NCBI GenBank assembly: GCA_014237465.1
Contig: JABZFM010000011.1
Span: 62,001 to 126,000 of the forward strand
Source: Desulfobacteraceae bacterium
Lineage (GTDB): Bacteria > Desulfobacterota > Desulfobacteria > Desulfobacterales > Desulfosalsimonadaceae
Direction: 5' to 3'
DNA: 64,000 nt
The notes under the pieces were generated by a model. The model did not search any database. It had not been told where the DNA came from and saw only the letters and a program-made list of their open reading frames with translations. The translations under genes and the position numbers were made by a program. This document shows, piece by piece, positions 21,713-29,297 of this stretch. The stretch's first letter is position 1; each line of letters opens with the position of its first letter.

Positions 21713-22477
21713 ATGACAGAAAATAGCGCCGCCCGGGTCAAAAATTTAACGGTTAAATACAACAATGAATTAATTCTGGACAACATCAGCTTTTCTGTTG
21801 ATCGAAACGAAATCTTTGTCATTTTAGGGGGAAGCGGCAGCGGAAAAACCACGCTTCTGAGGCACATGATCGGCCTTGAAAGTCCTTTATCCGGAAAAGT
21901 ATTCATCGACGATATTAATATTACGGAATGCTCTGAAAATCGATTTTACGAGGCATTAAAAAAAATCGGCGTGTTATTTCAGAGCAGCGCATTGATCAGC
22001 TCGATGACGGTCGGTGAAAATGTCGCCTTGCCGATTGCTGAATTTACAGATTTTTCGAAAAAAGCAATCGCAAGAATGGTTCAACTCAAACTTTCCCTTG
22101 TCGACCTTGAACGCTATGAACATTACCTGCCGTCCGAAGTCAGCGGCGGCATGAAAAAAAGGGCGGGGCTGGCCCGGGCACTGGCGCTCAACCCGGAAAT
22201 ACTGTTTTTAGATGAACCATCCGCCGGTCTGGATCCGGTGACCGCGGCAGAAATTGATGAACTGATTCTTGATATCAACAAACAGCTGGGAACAACAATA
22301 ATCATCGTAACCCACGAACTCGCAAGTATTTTTGCCGTTGCCCAGCGGGTTATCATGCTGGATAAATCCACCAAAAAAATTATCGCTGAAGGGACCCCGG
22401 ATAAATTGAAAAATGAATGCGACAACCCTTATATATGCAAATTTTTCAATCGTCAGACAAATATTGAAAAGCGCTGA
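21713..22477 (+). CDS. mlaF: MlaF-type ABC transporter ATP-binding protein
   Basis: The protein has 254 residues with Walker A GGSGSGKTT, a Q-loop (FQSSALISSMTVGENVALP, typical of Mla ATPases), the signature VSGGMKKR, Walker B ILFLDEPSAGLDP and the H-loop in IVTHE. It energises the neighbouring permease for phospholipid movement between membranes. It begins 5 bases after mlaE. Confidence 0.95.
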   Translation: MTENSAARVKNLTVKYNNELILDNISFSVDRNEIFVILGGSGSGKTTLLRHMIGLESPLSGKVFIDDINITECSENRFYEALKKIGVLFQSSALISSMTVGENVALPIAEFTDFSKKAIARMVQLKLSLVDLERYEHYLPSEVSGGMKKRAGLARALALNPEILFLDEPSAGLDPVTAAEIDELILDINKQLGTTIIIVTHELASIFAVAQRVIMLDKSTKKIIAEGTPDKLKNECDNPYICKFFNRQTNIEKR

Positions 22478-22554
22478 TCCGGCTGATTAATTTTTCTAAA
22501 CTATCACATTTTAATTTTTTACTTAAAAACACTTTGAACCAGAAGGAGAAATTC

Positions 22555-23568
22555 ATGCTGCAATCATTTTTTGAAAAATATGCATTTGCCCATATGCCGC
22601 CGACTCAATTTTACCGGTTTGAATATGAATCGGATCAATGCACTCACTGCAAAGCATGTGTTCTAACCTGTCCGACATCCTGCCTGCAATGGAATGAAGA
22701 AAAAAAAGAACCTTATGCCACAGGCCTCAGCGATATTGAACTCGCCTGCATCGGCTGTAACAACTGTGAAGCCGTCTGCCCGGCCGACTGTATCCGAATG
22801 CGCGGAGAATACAGGGTTTTAAAAGGCCGTTACAAAACCCCTGATGATAAATTCGGCGAAATGACCCTCCCCCGCCCGTTCGGGAAAAGCGATGATAACA
22901 GAAATTTTGAAGAAATCGAAAAGGATCTCACAGAGACTGAAAAAATAATCTACCGGAGGCGGAGTGTCCGGCTATTTAAAAACAAACCGCTCAGCAGGGA
23001 ATTGATCCACCGTCTGATCGAGACGGCAAGATTTGCGCCTTCGGCCGGAAATGGACAGCCATGTAAATTTCTCGTGGTCACCAACAACGCGATTAACAGG
23101 CAAGTGGACCAGAAATGCGCAAAAATCCTGAGAATGATCAACTGGCTTTATGCCGGCCAGAGCCGCTGGCGAAAAATTTTAATCGCAATATTAAGCGCAA
23201 TTTCTGCAAATAAGTGGGACCAGCGACCGATCGCGGCCATGGAAAAAGTTCACATGACGAACGGATCCATTACGTTTGATGCGCCGGCAGTAATTCATGT
23301 ATTAAAAGATAAACGGGGAATCAGTCATCCCGATCTTGATGCGGCCATTGCAGCGCATAACATTATTTTAACCGCCCACAGTATCGGACTGGGAACCTGT
23401 TACATCGGATTCATTGCCAGCACTGTTCCATATGCCTCTTCTATAAAAAAATTATTGGGAATTAAATATCCGTATGAAATCGTCACCAGTATCTGCATCG
23501 GGTACCCGAAATTAGCCTATGACAGACCGGTTCCCCGTGCCCAGACGCCTGTTGAATGGATAGAGTAA
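22555..23568 (+). CDS. Nitroreductase-family protein with N-terminal 2[4Fe-4S] ferredoxin domain
   Basis: The start is taken at ATG 22555, with AGGAG 9 bases upstream; a TTG lies 21 bases earlier. The protein has 337 residues. Residues about 20-80 carry two cluster motifs, CTHCKACVLTCPTSC and CIGCNNCEAVCPADC. From residue 120 comes a nitroreductase fold (RRSVRLFKNKPLSRELI, FAPSAGNGQPCKFLVV, IGLGTCYIGF) that binds FMN. It is a probable ferredoxin-linked flavin reductase; the substrate is unknown. It interrupts the mla gene run. Confidence 0.88.
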   Translation: MLQSFFEKYAFAHMPPTQFYRFEYESDQCTHCKACVLTCPTSCLQWNEEKKEPYATGLSDIELACIGCNNCEAVCPADCIRMRGEYRVLKGRYKTPDDKFGEMTLPRPFGKSDDNRNFEEIEKDLTETEKIIYRRRSVRLFKNKPLSRELIHRLIETARFAPSAGNGQPCKFLVVTNNAINRQVDQKCAKILRMINWLYAGQSRWRKILIAILSAISANKWDQRPIAAMEKVHMTNGSITFDAPAVIHVLKDKRGISHPDLDAAIAAHNIILTAHSIGLGTCYIGFIASTVPYASSIKKLLGIKYPYEIVTSICIGYPKLAYDRPVPRAQTPVEWIE

Positions 23569-23605
23569 ATCTCCATTGCGTTACTGGCTTATTTTTAATA
23601 TAAAA

Positions 23606-23773
23606 TTGACAGCATCATTAAAAGCCCAAATTCTGCGTTGCGCTGCATCCTTCGCTGCTTCATAGTACGAAAAGTACGAATCATTACTCAGGATTTGCGC
23701 GCCTTGCCAATTTTATAGAATGGTGAACTTTTATACTTTGCCGTCGAAATCTGACTTTTTACCAGTTTGTCAA
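23606..23773 (+). repeat. Palindromic intergenic element, copy A1
   Basis: The 168-base element lies between the nitroreductase and mlaD genes. It begins TTGACAGCATCATTAAAAG and ends CTTTTTACCAGTTTGTCAA. The core ATTCTGCGTTGCGCTGCATCC is shared with copy A2 at 31225-31379, and a hairpin GTACGAAAAGTAC is at the centre. Confidence 0.85.
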
Positions 23774-23797
23774 AATTGATTTACTGAAAGAGGGATT

Positions 23798-24787
23798 ATG
23801 CATTCGGTTCGAACAAAATTCTCGGTCGGTTTATTTGTCATACTCGGCATGACAACGGTAATCGTTTTTGTTCTCTGGCTCGGAATGTCACAGTATCTGA
23901 AAGAAGGACGTCATTATGTGGCCTTTTTTGATGAATCCGTCCAGGGGCTTAAAAAAGATTCCGCTGTCAAATACCGCGGCGTGGCGATCGGCCGGGTGGA
24001 AAGCATCCGGGTCGCTGATGATGGAAAGCTGATTCGTATTTTATTCAACTTAGATGAACCATTACACGATCACGACAAGATGGTCGCACAGATTAAATCA
24101 ATCGGTATCACCGGTATTATGTTTGTCGAGCTTGAACGCATGAGAAAAGGAGACATCGCACTTTCTCCGAAAATAACATTTGAAACAAAATACCCGGTGG
24201 TTGCCACCAGGCCCTCGGATATGAAACAATTACTGACGGATATTTATGATATCCTGAACAAAATTAAACAAATCGATATCAAGGGCATATCCGACCGGAT
24301 CATAGAGACACTGGACAATGCGAACCAAACATTTGAGGATGCTGAGGTAAAAAAGGTTTCCGAAAATATCCAGAAAACACTGATGCGAAGCCAGGAAATT
24401 CTGGAAAAAAAGAAATGGGATCAAATCACACAAAACATCCACCAGGCGAGCAATAATTTAAATGTTTTAATTGAAAATGCCGGAACAACACTCAACCGGA
24501 TTGACGGATCCTTAAAGAATCACAATAAAAAACTTTCAAATACGTTCGATGAATTTAATAATGCCGCCGAGAACGCCTCAGAACTGCTTCAAAATGGAAA
24601 CGCCCTTATCACTGATGCCCACTCACGGGTTTCCAGAATAGACCGGGAATTATTAGAAACATTAAACACACTTGAATCCACAAGTCTGAATATGAATCAA
24701 CTGGTTCAGCAACTCATTGATCAACCGTCAATCCTGCTGTTCAGTTCGCCCCCGTCTCCGAAACCCATTGAACCGGAAGACAATTGA
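23798..24787 (+). CDS. mlaD: MlaD/MCE-domain lipid transport protein
   Basis: The protein has 329 residues with one N-terminal membrane anchor (residues 10-30). A single MCE domain follows (GRHYVAFFDESVQGLKKDSAVKYRGVAIGRVESI... up to about residue 140), then a long helical, coiled-coil-rich C-terminal region. It is the periplasmic substrate-binding ring of the MlaEF transporter encoded upstream. The helical C-terminus is longer than in E. coli MlaD and resembles PqiB/YebT-type or plant TGD2-type needles. It is followed by a lipoprotein gene. Confidence 0.92.
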   Translation: MHSVRTKFSVGLFVILGMTTVIVFVLWLGMSQYLKEGRHYVAFFDESVQGLKKDSAVKYRGVAIGRVESIRVADDGKLIRILFNLDEPLHDHDKMVAQIKSIGITGIMFVELERMRKGDIALSPKITFETKYPVVATRPSDMKQLLTDIYDILNKIKQIDIKGISDRIIETLDNANQTFEDAEVKKVSENIQKTLMRSQEILEKKKWDQITQNIHQASNNLNVLIENAGTTLNRIDGSLKNHNKKLSNTFDEFNNAAENASELLQNGNALITDAHSRVSRIDRELLETLNTLESTSLNMNQLVQQLIDQPSILLFSSPPSPKPIEPEDN

Positions 24788-24822
24788 GAAATTTTATTCG
24801 ATTATACAAAGGCGTCATACAT

Positions 24823-25452
24823 ATGAGAATCCAAAAAAATTTAATTATTACATTAACCCTTTTATTCATCGGATTATTCTGCAGCTGTTCGGTAAAAAAT
24901 AAACCCCCGCAACCCATAGAATATTATGCGCTTGATTATGAAAAGCCGGACATTGAACCGCAGCCGGCGCTTCCGATTACACTGTCGCTTGAAAAATTCA
25001 GGACCGCCCCTCCGTACAATACAAATCGGATTGTTTACAGCAAAAACAGATTTTCTCAAAACAAATACTATTACCATCAATGGATGGCGACCCCGGATGA
25101 AATGATAACCTGTCTGCTGGCCCGTGACCTTATCGCTTCAAATCGGTTTCAGGCGGTCATGATTTCAAGCAATGCATTAACAAGCCATCAACTTAACGGC
25201 ACCATTGACGAATTTTATGAGCAGGACACAGACAGCACGTGGAACGCTGTTTTATCGGTAACCGTTACCCTCATTAATAAAAATGAAAAAGATGAGACAA
25301 AACGTTTCAGCTTTCAAAAGAATTATAAAAAAATCCATCCATTGGATCAAAAAAATCCAAAAGGTCTCACCCAGGCATTGAGCATGGCCATGTCTGAAAT
25401 TTCAAGCCTGATTATTTCAGACATCTATAATGAACTCCAGCAACTCCCATAA
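24823..25452 (+). CDS. ABC-type transport auxiliary lipoprotein (PqiC/YmbA-like)
   Basis: The start MRIQKNLIITLTLLFIGLFCSC gives a clean lipoprotein signal with a lipobox Cys near residue 20-22; an upstream TTG at 24784 overlaps the mlaD stop. The protein has 209 residues. YYALDYEKPD followed by PPYNTNRIVYSKNRFSQNKYYYHQWMATPDEMITCLLARDL is the characteristic pattern of the DUF330/PqiC family. It is anchored to the outer membrane and receives lipids from the MCE bridge. Confidence 0.85.
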   Translation: MRIQKNLIITLTLLFIGLFCSCSVKNKPPQPIEYYALDYEKPDIEPQPALPITLSLEKFRTAPPYNTNRIVYSKNRFSQNKYYYHQWMATPDEMITCLLARDLIASNRFQAVMISSNALTSHQLNGTIDEFYEQDTDSTWNAVLSVTVTLINKNEKDETKRFSFQKNYKKIHPLDQKNPKGLTQALSMAMSEISSLIISDIYNELQQLP

Positions 25453-25504
25453 ATAAACAGTATGGCACTCAACATTAAGTAGAGTATCGTCAAAAGATCC
25501 AATT

Positions 25505-25640
25505 TAACAGATTGTTGAAAAACGTCATGAGCGCCGTTCAAGGCTAAAATTTGGCAAAGCAAAATTGACGCGAAAACGCGGAGCTTATTCCTAAAAATGA
25601 GCATTTTGAGCCGAATTTTAATCTCAGTACCGACAAATAA
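25505..25640. repeat. Possible palindromic repeat of another type (copy E)
   Basis: The segment starts with TTGTTGAAAAACGTCATGAG and contains symmetrical GCG and AATTTT blocks. The motif AACAGGCTGTTGAAAAAC at 62644-62661 resembles its left end. No full second copy is present in the window. Confidence 0.4.
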
Positions 25641-25705
25641 CAGTAAGTCTACAATCTCAATAAACCGTTATTGCTATTTTCGCTTGTTCGCAATTTAAAT
25701 TTATC

Positions 25706-25734
25706 TTGACTATAACCGTATAGGGTTATATTAT
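25706..25734 (+). promoter_or_regulatory. Promoter with embedded operator; leaderless start of the RelE-like toxin
   Basis: TTGACT (25706-25711) and TATTAT (25729-25734) are 17 bases apart. TATAACC and GGTTATA (25711-25717 and 25724-25730) form a perfect inverted repeat filling the spacer. The ATG at 25740 is 5 bases past the -10 box, so transcription would begin at or next to the start codon. Confidence 0.6.
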
Positions 25735-25739
25735 GACTT

Positions 25740-26006
25740 ATGCAATATGAGGTCAAAATTAAAAAGAAAGCCCTCCGTGGACTTGAAAAGCTGCCAAATA
25801 ATGTGCGGAAGTTATTGTTTTTATTAATTGAAGACCTCAAAGCAGATGGCCCGATACAAAAAAGCTGGCACAACTTTTCCCCCTTGGGCAAGGACAAATA
25901 CCACTGCCACTTAAATTATCGCTATGTGGCATGCTGGAATTACCATCAAGGAAAAATCGAAATAGAGGTGTATTATGTTGGCTCTCGTGAAAAAGCCCCG
26001 TATTGA
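25740..26006 (+). CDS. RelE/HigB-like toxin
   Basis: The protein has 88 residues. YEVKIKKKALRGLEKLPNNVRKLLFLLIEDLKADGP...WHNFSPLGKDKYHCHLNYRYVACWNYHQGKIEIEVYYVGSREKAPY follows the RelE fold, with basic residues and the closing V-x-Y-x-G-x-R-E-x-A-P-Y element. It probably cleaves ribosome-bound mRNA. It overlaps the antitoxin gene by 32 bases. No ribosome-binding site is possible if the mRNA starts at the ATG. Confidence 0.85.
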   Translation: MQYEVKIKKKALRGLEKLPNNVRKLLFLLIEDLKADGPIQKSWHNFSPLGKDKYHCHLNYRYVACWNYHQGKIEIEVYYVGSREKAPY

Positions 26007-26331
26007 ATTATCCCTCCAAGGTGAGCATGTTAATGAACTCATCGAGTGGATCAGTAAAAAATTTGAGGTGAGTATTCTCACATCTGACGACTCTGATAGT
26101 GTTGCCATTGAAGAGACTGATTTTTGGAAAGAAATGCAGTCAAACAGAGTTGGGAACCTTCTTTCAGCTGCTAGACTTAAAGCGAACATGTCTCAATCTC
26201 GGCTCGCTGAAAAGCTTGGGATTCGCCAGAACATGATTAGTGATTATGAAAGAGGCAAGCGCCGTCTGTCACCAGCAATGGCAAAACGCATAGCCAAAAT
26301 TCTTCAAATCAAAGTTGACAGAATCTCATAG
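25975..26331 (+). CDS. XRE-family helix-turn-helix antitoxin
   Basis: The protein has 118 residues. The C-terminal half is a Cro/C1 HTH (VGNLLSAARLKANMSQSRLAEKLGIRQNMISDYERGKRRLSPAMAKRIAKIL). The N-terminal 60 residues probably bind the toxin. GAGG lies 6 bases before the ATG, inside the toxin gene, so the antitoxin has its own ribosome site while the toxin may be leaderless. It probably represses at the palindrome at 25711-25730. Confidence 0.88.
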   Translation: MLALVKKPRIELSLQGEHVNELIEWISKKFEVSILTSDDSDSVAIEETDFWKEMQSNRVGNLLSAARLKANMSQSRLAEKLGIRQNMISDYERGKRRLSPAMAKRIAKILQIKVDRIS

Positions 26332-26988
26332 TGTAAACGTCGTTTGAGATGGACCGAGAAAAGCCGGGCCTTTTTCAATTCTTTTTTTACGATACATTCG
26401 GTACGGACCGTTATCGATATGCTGCACTGCTGAAACATACCGCACTAGTGTCGAAACATAGACAGAATGTGCAGTCTTGCTCACCCTCTTTTTTCAATTC
26501 CAAGCAGAATTATTTTGAAATTATTGAACAATTTTATTTTATTCTATAAAATATAAAAGTAAAAATTTTGGAACAAAAGAAGTCGACTATTGAATAACTT
26601 AAGTTCGGCTAACTTATATTAACAGTCTAAAGTGAAAAAATGAATTTATTCCTTAAGACATTCCTATGTTTTCTTTTGCTTGAAGTTCCTAATATACAGT
26701 GTAAGAATTTATGATGTAAGTGATTTAGGGCTGAAAGATATCTCTCCATCCACAATAATTGAGAAGGAATCATTTTTCGACAATATTAAACTTTACAATG
26801 TAAACGATATGGGCATAAAGGATATTTCACCATTTGAGGTCATCAAGAAAGTGGACAATCATTATAATGTTTCCTGCACATAGAATCTGCCAGTCTTTAC
26901 AATACCCATAGTTATTGATAGGATTAAATATCAGCTTTGATTGATCCAACTCAGCTAAAACTTACTTATAATTAAAAGAGAAACAAGT
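26332..26988 (+). other. 657-base gap with a small two-repeat reading frame
   Basis: The gap is AT-rich. At 26680-26883 an open frame of 67 codons without a standard ATG contains two imperfect 25-residue units (RIYDVSDLGLKDISPSTIIE and IKLYNVNDMGIKDISPFEVI). In another frame, 26640 onward reads MNLFLKTFLCFLLLEVPNIQ, a signal-peptide-like start, so a frameshifted small exported protein is possible. No other feature is seen. Confidence 0.35.
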
Positions 26989-28035
26989 ATGAGAAAAGAG
27001 TTTGCAAAACCTAATTTTACAGCCACAATGATGGCAGCTGTCCCCTATAGGGATATGGAAAAAGCAGGCCAGGTGATATTAGAAAACTTCCCTGAAGCCC
27101 CCTGTCTGCCTGTTATGACCCGGAGTATGCGATGGCTACTTGAGGGACTCCCTTGTCTTGTTATCGATCGTGAGAAGAGACAAATTCATATGGCACCTCC
27201 GGAAGAAAGGGAAGAGGAGCTTCTTAAATTTTATAGCAAATATGAGCAGGGAGATCTTGAGTATTTTGCCAGTACCCCACAAACAGCTCCCTTTTTTTAT
27301 TCAATGCTTGAAAGGCTGAAAAAAGATCGTCCCCGTGAGTTGAAATGGGTTATCTTTCATACTGCAGGGCCGGTGTTAATTGGGGATATGCTAAAACAAG
27401 TTAATGGTCATCCAGCCATTCAGCATGAGACTCTCCGGGATGTAATTATAAAGGCAATGAATATGAAGGCCAGATGGCTGGAAAAGAAAATAAAGGAAGC
27501 AATTCCGGAAGTTGAAGTCATTGCAGATTTGCCTGAAACAACTTTAGTAAGTTTCACTTCTGCCGGGGGAACGGGAACACGGGAAGAAATAATAAACGCC
27601 ATTAATGAAAGTTTTGCTGAATTGACCTGCCTGACATGGATACATTGCTGTGCAAACATAGATTGGACCCTCCTTACAGATTCTAAGGTACACGTAATCA
27701 ACTTTGATGCCTATCAACACACAGAGAACGTGGCTCTATTCGCTAAAGAAATTCAGATGTTTCTTGAAGATGGCGGCATGATCGGTTGGGGTATTGTACC
27801 GGTAATTGAAAACTTATTATTAAAAGAAAACGTTAAAAGCCTAGTTGAAAAACTGCAAAAAGGTATCGATCATTTTGTAAGCAAAGGAATTGAGGAGGAA
27901 TTATTGGTCTCTTCTTCATGGGTGTTACCCTCCTGTGAGACGGTATTATTAACGCCGGAACAATCAGACCTGGTTTTTAGTATGACAAAGGAAATATCTC
28001 GAGAAATGAAAAAAAAATACGGGTTTGAAAAGTAA
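26989..28035 (+). CDS. Core-MetE-like / URO-D superfamily methyltransferase
   Basis: The protein has 348 residues, a single TIM barrel. Zinc-site candidates of the MetE/URO-D superfamily are visible: His-x-Cys in WIHCCANIDWTLL and a later Cys in SSWVLPSCETVLL. VHVINFDAYQHTENVALF matches the barrel strand of short cobalamin-independent methionine-synthase-like proteins. The N-terminal folate-binding half of MetE is absent, as in core-MetE enzymes that take methyl groups from a corrinoid protein. The substrate is not known here. The ATG has a weak AGAG upstream; a Nudix gene follows after 24 bases. Confidence 0.75.
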   Translation: MRKEFAKPNFTATMMAAVPYRDMEKAGQVILENFPEAPCLPVMTRSMRWLLEGLPCLVIDREKRQIHMAPPEEREEELLKFYSKYEQGDLEYFASTPQTAPFFYSMLERLKKDRPRELKWVIFHTAGPVLIGDMLKQVNGHPAIQHETLRDVIIKAMNMKARWLEKKIKEAIPEVEVIADLPETTLVSFTSAGGTGTREEIINAINESFAELTCLTWIHCCANIDWTLLTDSKVHVINFDAYQHTENVALFAKEIQMFLEDGGMIGWGIVPVIENLLLKENVKSLVEKLQKGIDHFVSKGIEEELLVSSSWVLPSCETVLLTPEQSDLVFSMTKEISREMKKKYGFEK

Positions 28036-28059
28036 GATGCTATAGAAAATGTATAGGCC

Positions 28060-28656
28060 ATGATTTCCATTACAACTTTATCTGATTTTTTAAAAACCTA
28101 TGAGCCGAGAAAAATAACCGGCAGGCGATTCTTCATCCGATCAAGTGTGGCAATTGTTTTAGCTGGTAATCATTTTGTGGATAAGATAAGTATGTTGATG
28201 ATTCGAAGAGCAACAAGGAAAGGTGATCCTTGGTCCGGCGACATGGGCTTTCCTGGTGGTCGGTTCAGTACAAAAAAAGATGAAAATATTTATGAAACAG
28301 CAATTCGAGAATTATACGAAGAAACAGGAGTGGAGATAAAAGACGGGCTTGAAAATATTGGACGTCTTTCAGAGCTTTTAACCAAGGCTCATGAAAGGAT
28401 GGCTCCCATGGTTATTACTCCGTTTGTTTTTAAAATTAATAAAACGCCTGACTTGAAAAAGAGTAATGAAGTGGAAGAACTGATCTGGATTCCTTTGTCA
28501 TATTTTTTCAATCAGCAGAATCGAGTTACAATGGAAGTAAGGAAGGTAAAATTTAAGTGGAGTTTTCCTTGTTATATCTATAATAAAAAATGCATTTGGG
28601 GATTAAGCTTAAATTATGCTAACGGAATTTATGCTTCAAAAGACAGTCACAAGTGA
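28060..28656 (+). CDS. Nudix hydrolase, CoA pyrophosphatase (NudL-like)
   Basis: The protein has 198 residues. The Nudix box reads GGRFSTKKDENIYETAIREL then YEETGVEI, preceded by RATRKGDPWSGDMGFPGG, the extension diagnostic for CoA diphosphatases. It would cleave CoA or acyl-CoA to phosphopantetheine derivatives. It is close behind the MetE-like gene and possibly co-transcribed. Confidence 0.88.
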   Translation: MISITTLSDFLKTYEPRKITGRRFFIRSSVAIVLAGNHFVDKISMLMIRRATRKGDPWSGDMGFPGGRFSTKKDENIYETAIRELYEETGVEIKDGLENIGRLSELLTKAHERMAPMVITPFVFKINKTPDLKKSNEVEELIWIPLSYFFNQQNRVTMEVRKVKFKWSFPCYIYNKKCIWGLSLNYANGIYASKDSHK

Positions 28657-28674
28657 CATGATGTAGGCTGCGGT

Positions 28675-28902
28675 TTAAAAAAAAGACTCAGTCCTGTAAT
28701 ACTCAACATCGCTGTCCGATTTTTCAAACCGGACTTTAACTGCGTCCACAACCTTGTCCCAAATACCCGTTGAACCAAAACCGACATAATAGCCGCTTTC
28801 AGACGGATATAAAAAATGCATTGTTCCAAAATCCATTGGCAGCAAATTCCGACGATTGCCCGCACGACAAACATTCAAGAAAGACAATTTTAAGTTAAAC
28901 AT
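28675..28902 (-). CDS. Small hypothetical protein
   Basis: The protein has 75 residues. The start ATG 28902 has a near-perfect AAAGGAGG 8 bases upstream, so the gene is probably real; an in-frame extension to 28944 lacks this. The protein is soluble and Gly/Tyr-rich in the middle (LYPSESGYYVGFGSTGIWDKVVDAVKVRFEKSDSDVEYYR). I do not recognise the family. It is convergent with the Nudix gene. Confidence 0.65.
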   Translation of the reverse strand: MFNLKLSFLNVCRAGNRRNLLPMDFGTMHFLYPSESGYYVGFGSTGIWDKVVDAVKVRFEKSDSDVEYYRTESFF

Positions 28903-29297
28903 AATGTTAACCTCCTTTTTATATAGCATTCCAAACAGGAACAAAAATCTAATTACAAATTAACAAAAATCACTGGTTATTCTCATTTTCAATTTCAATC
29001 CAAGGTTATCCAATCTAATTAGAAAGCAACATACATGCCATTTTCAGACAGAAATTCAAAAACAACTCCCTAAATTTACATGCAATGGAGTAACTACTTA
29101 AATATATATTATAAAATTAAAATTTAAAAATTGAAATAGGACAGGCTGGGGTATGGCGATTCACGATGGCGGGTATACACGAAATCCACAGGAAAAAAAA
29201 TGAGGCATTCACGCCCCGACAAAATACAAGAAATAGATATTAAGTACTGAATTATTTAGAGATTACAAATATGGGGCATTTCTGACCTAAAACGGGG
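28903..29297. other. Intergenic gap, nothing recognised
   Basis: About 395 AT-rich bases lie between the small gene and the sigma-54 activator gene, both on the minus strand. I see no reading frame, repeat or convincing -24/-12 sequence. Confidence 0.4.

Noticed and set aside
23606-23773. Treating the A elements as promoters or riboswitches
   Set aside because: They occur in both orientations at gene ends and between unrelated genes, so they are better explained as dispersed elements.
28647-28874. A 75-codon minus-strand frame overlapping the small gene at 28675-28902
   Set aside because: It is in another frame and lacks the ribosome site that supports the 28902 start.
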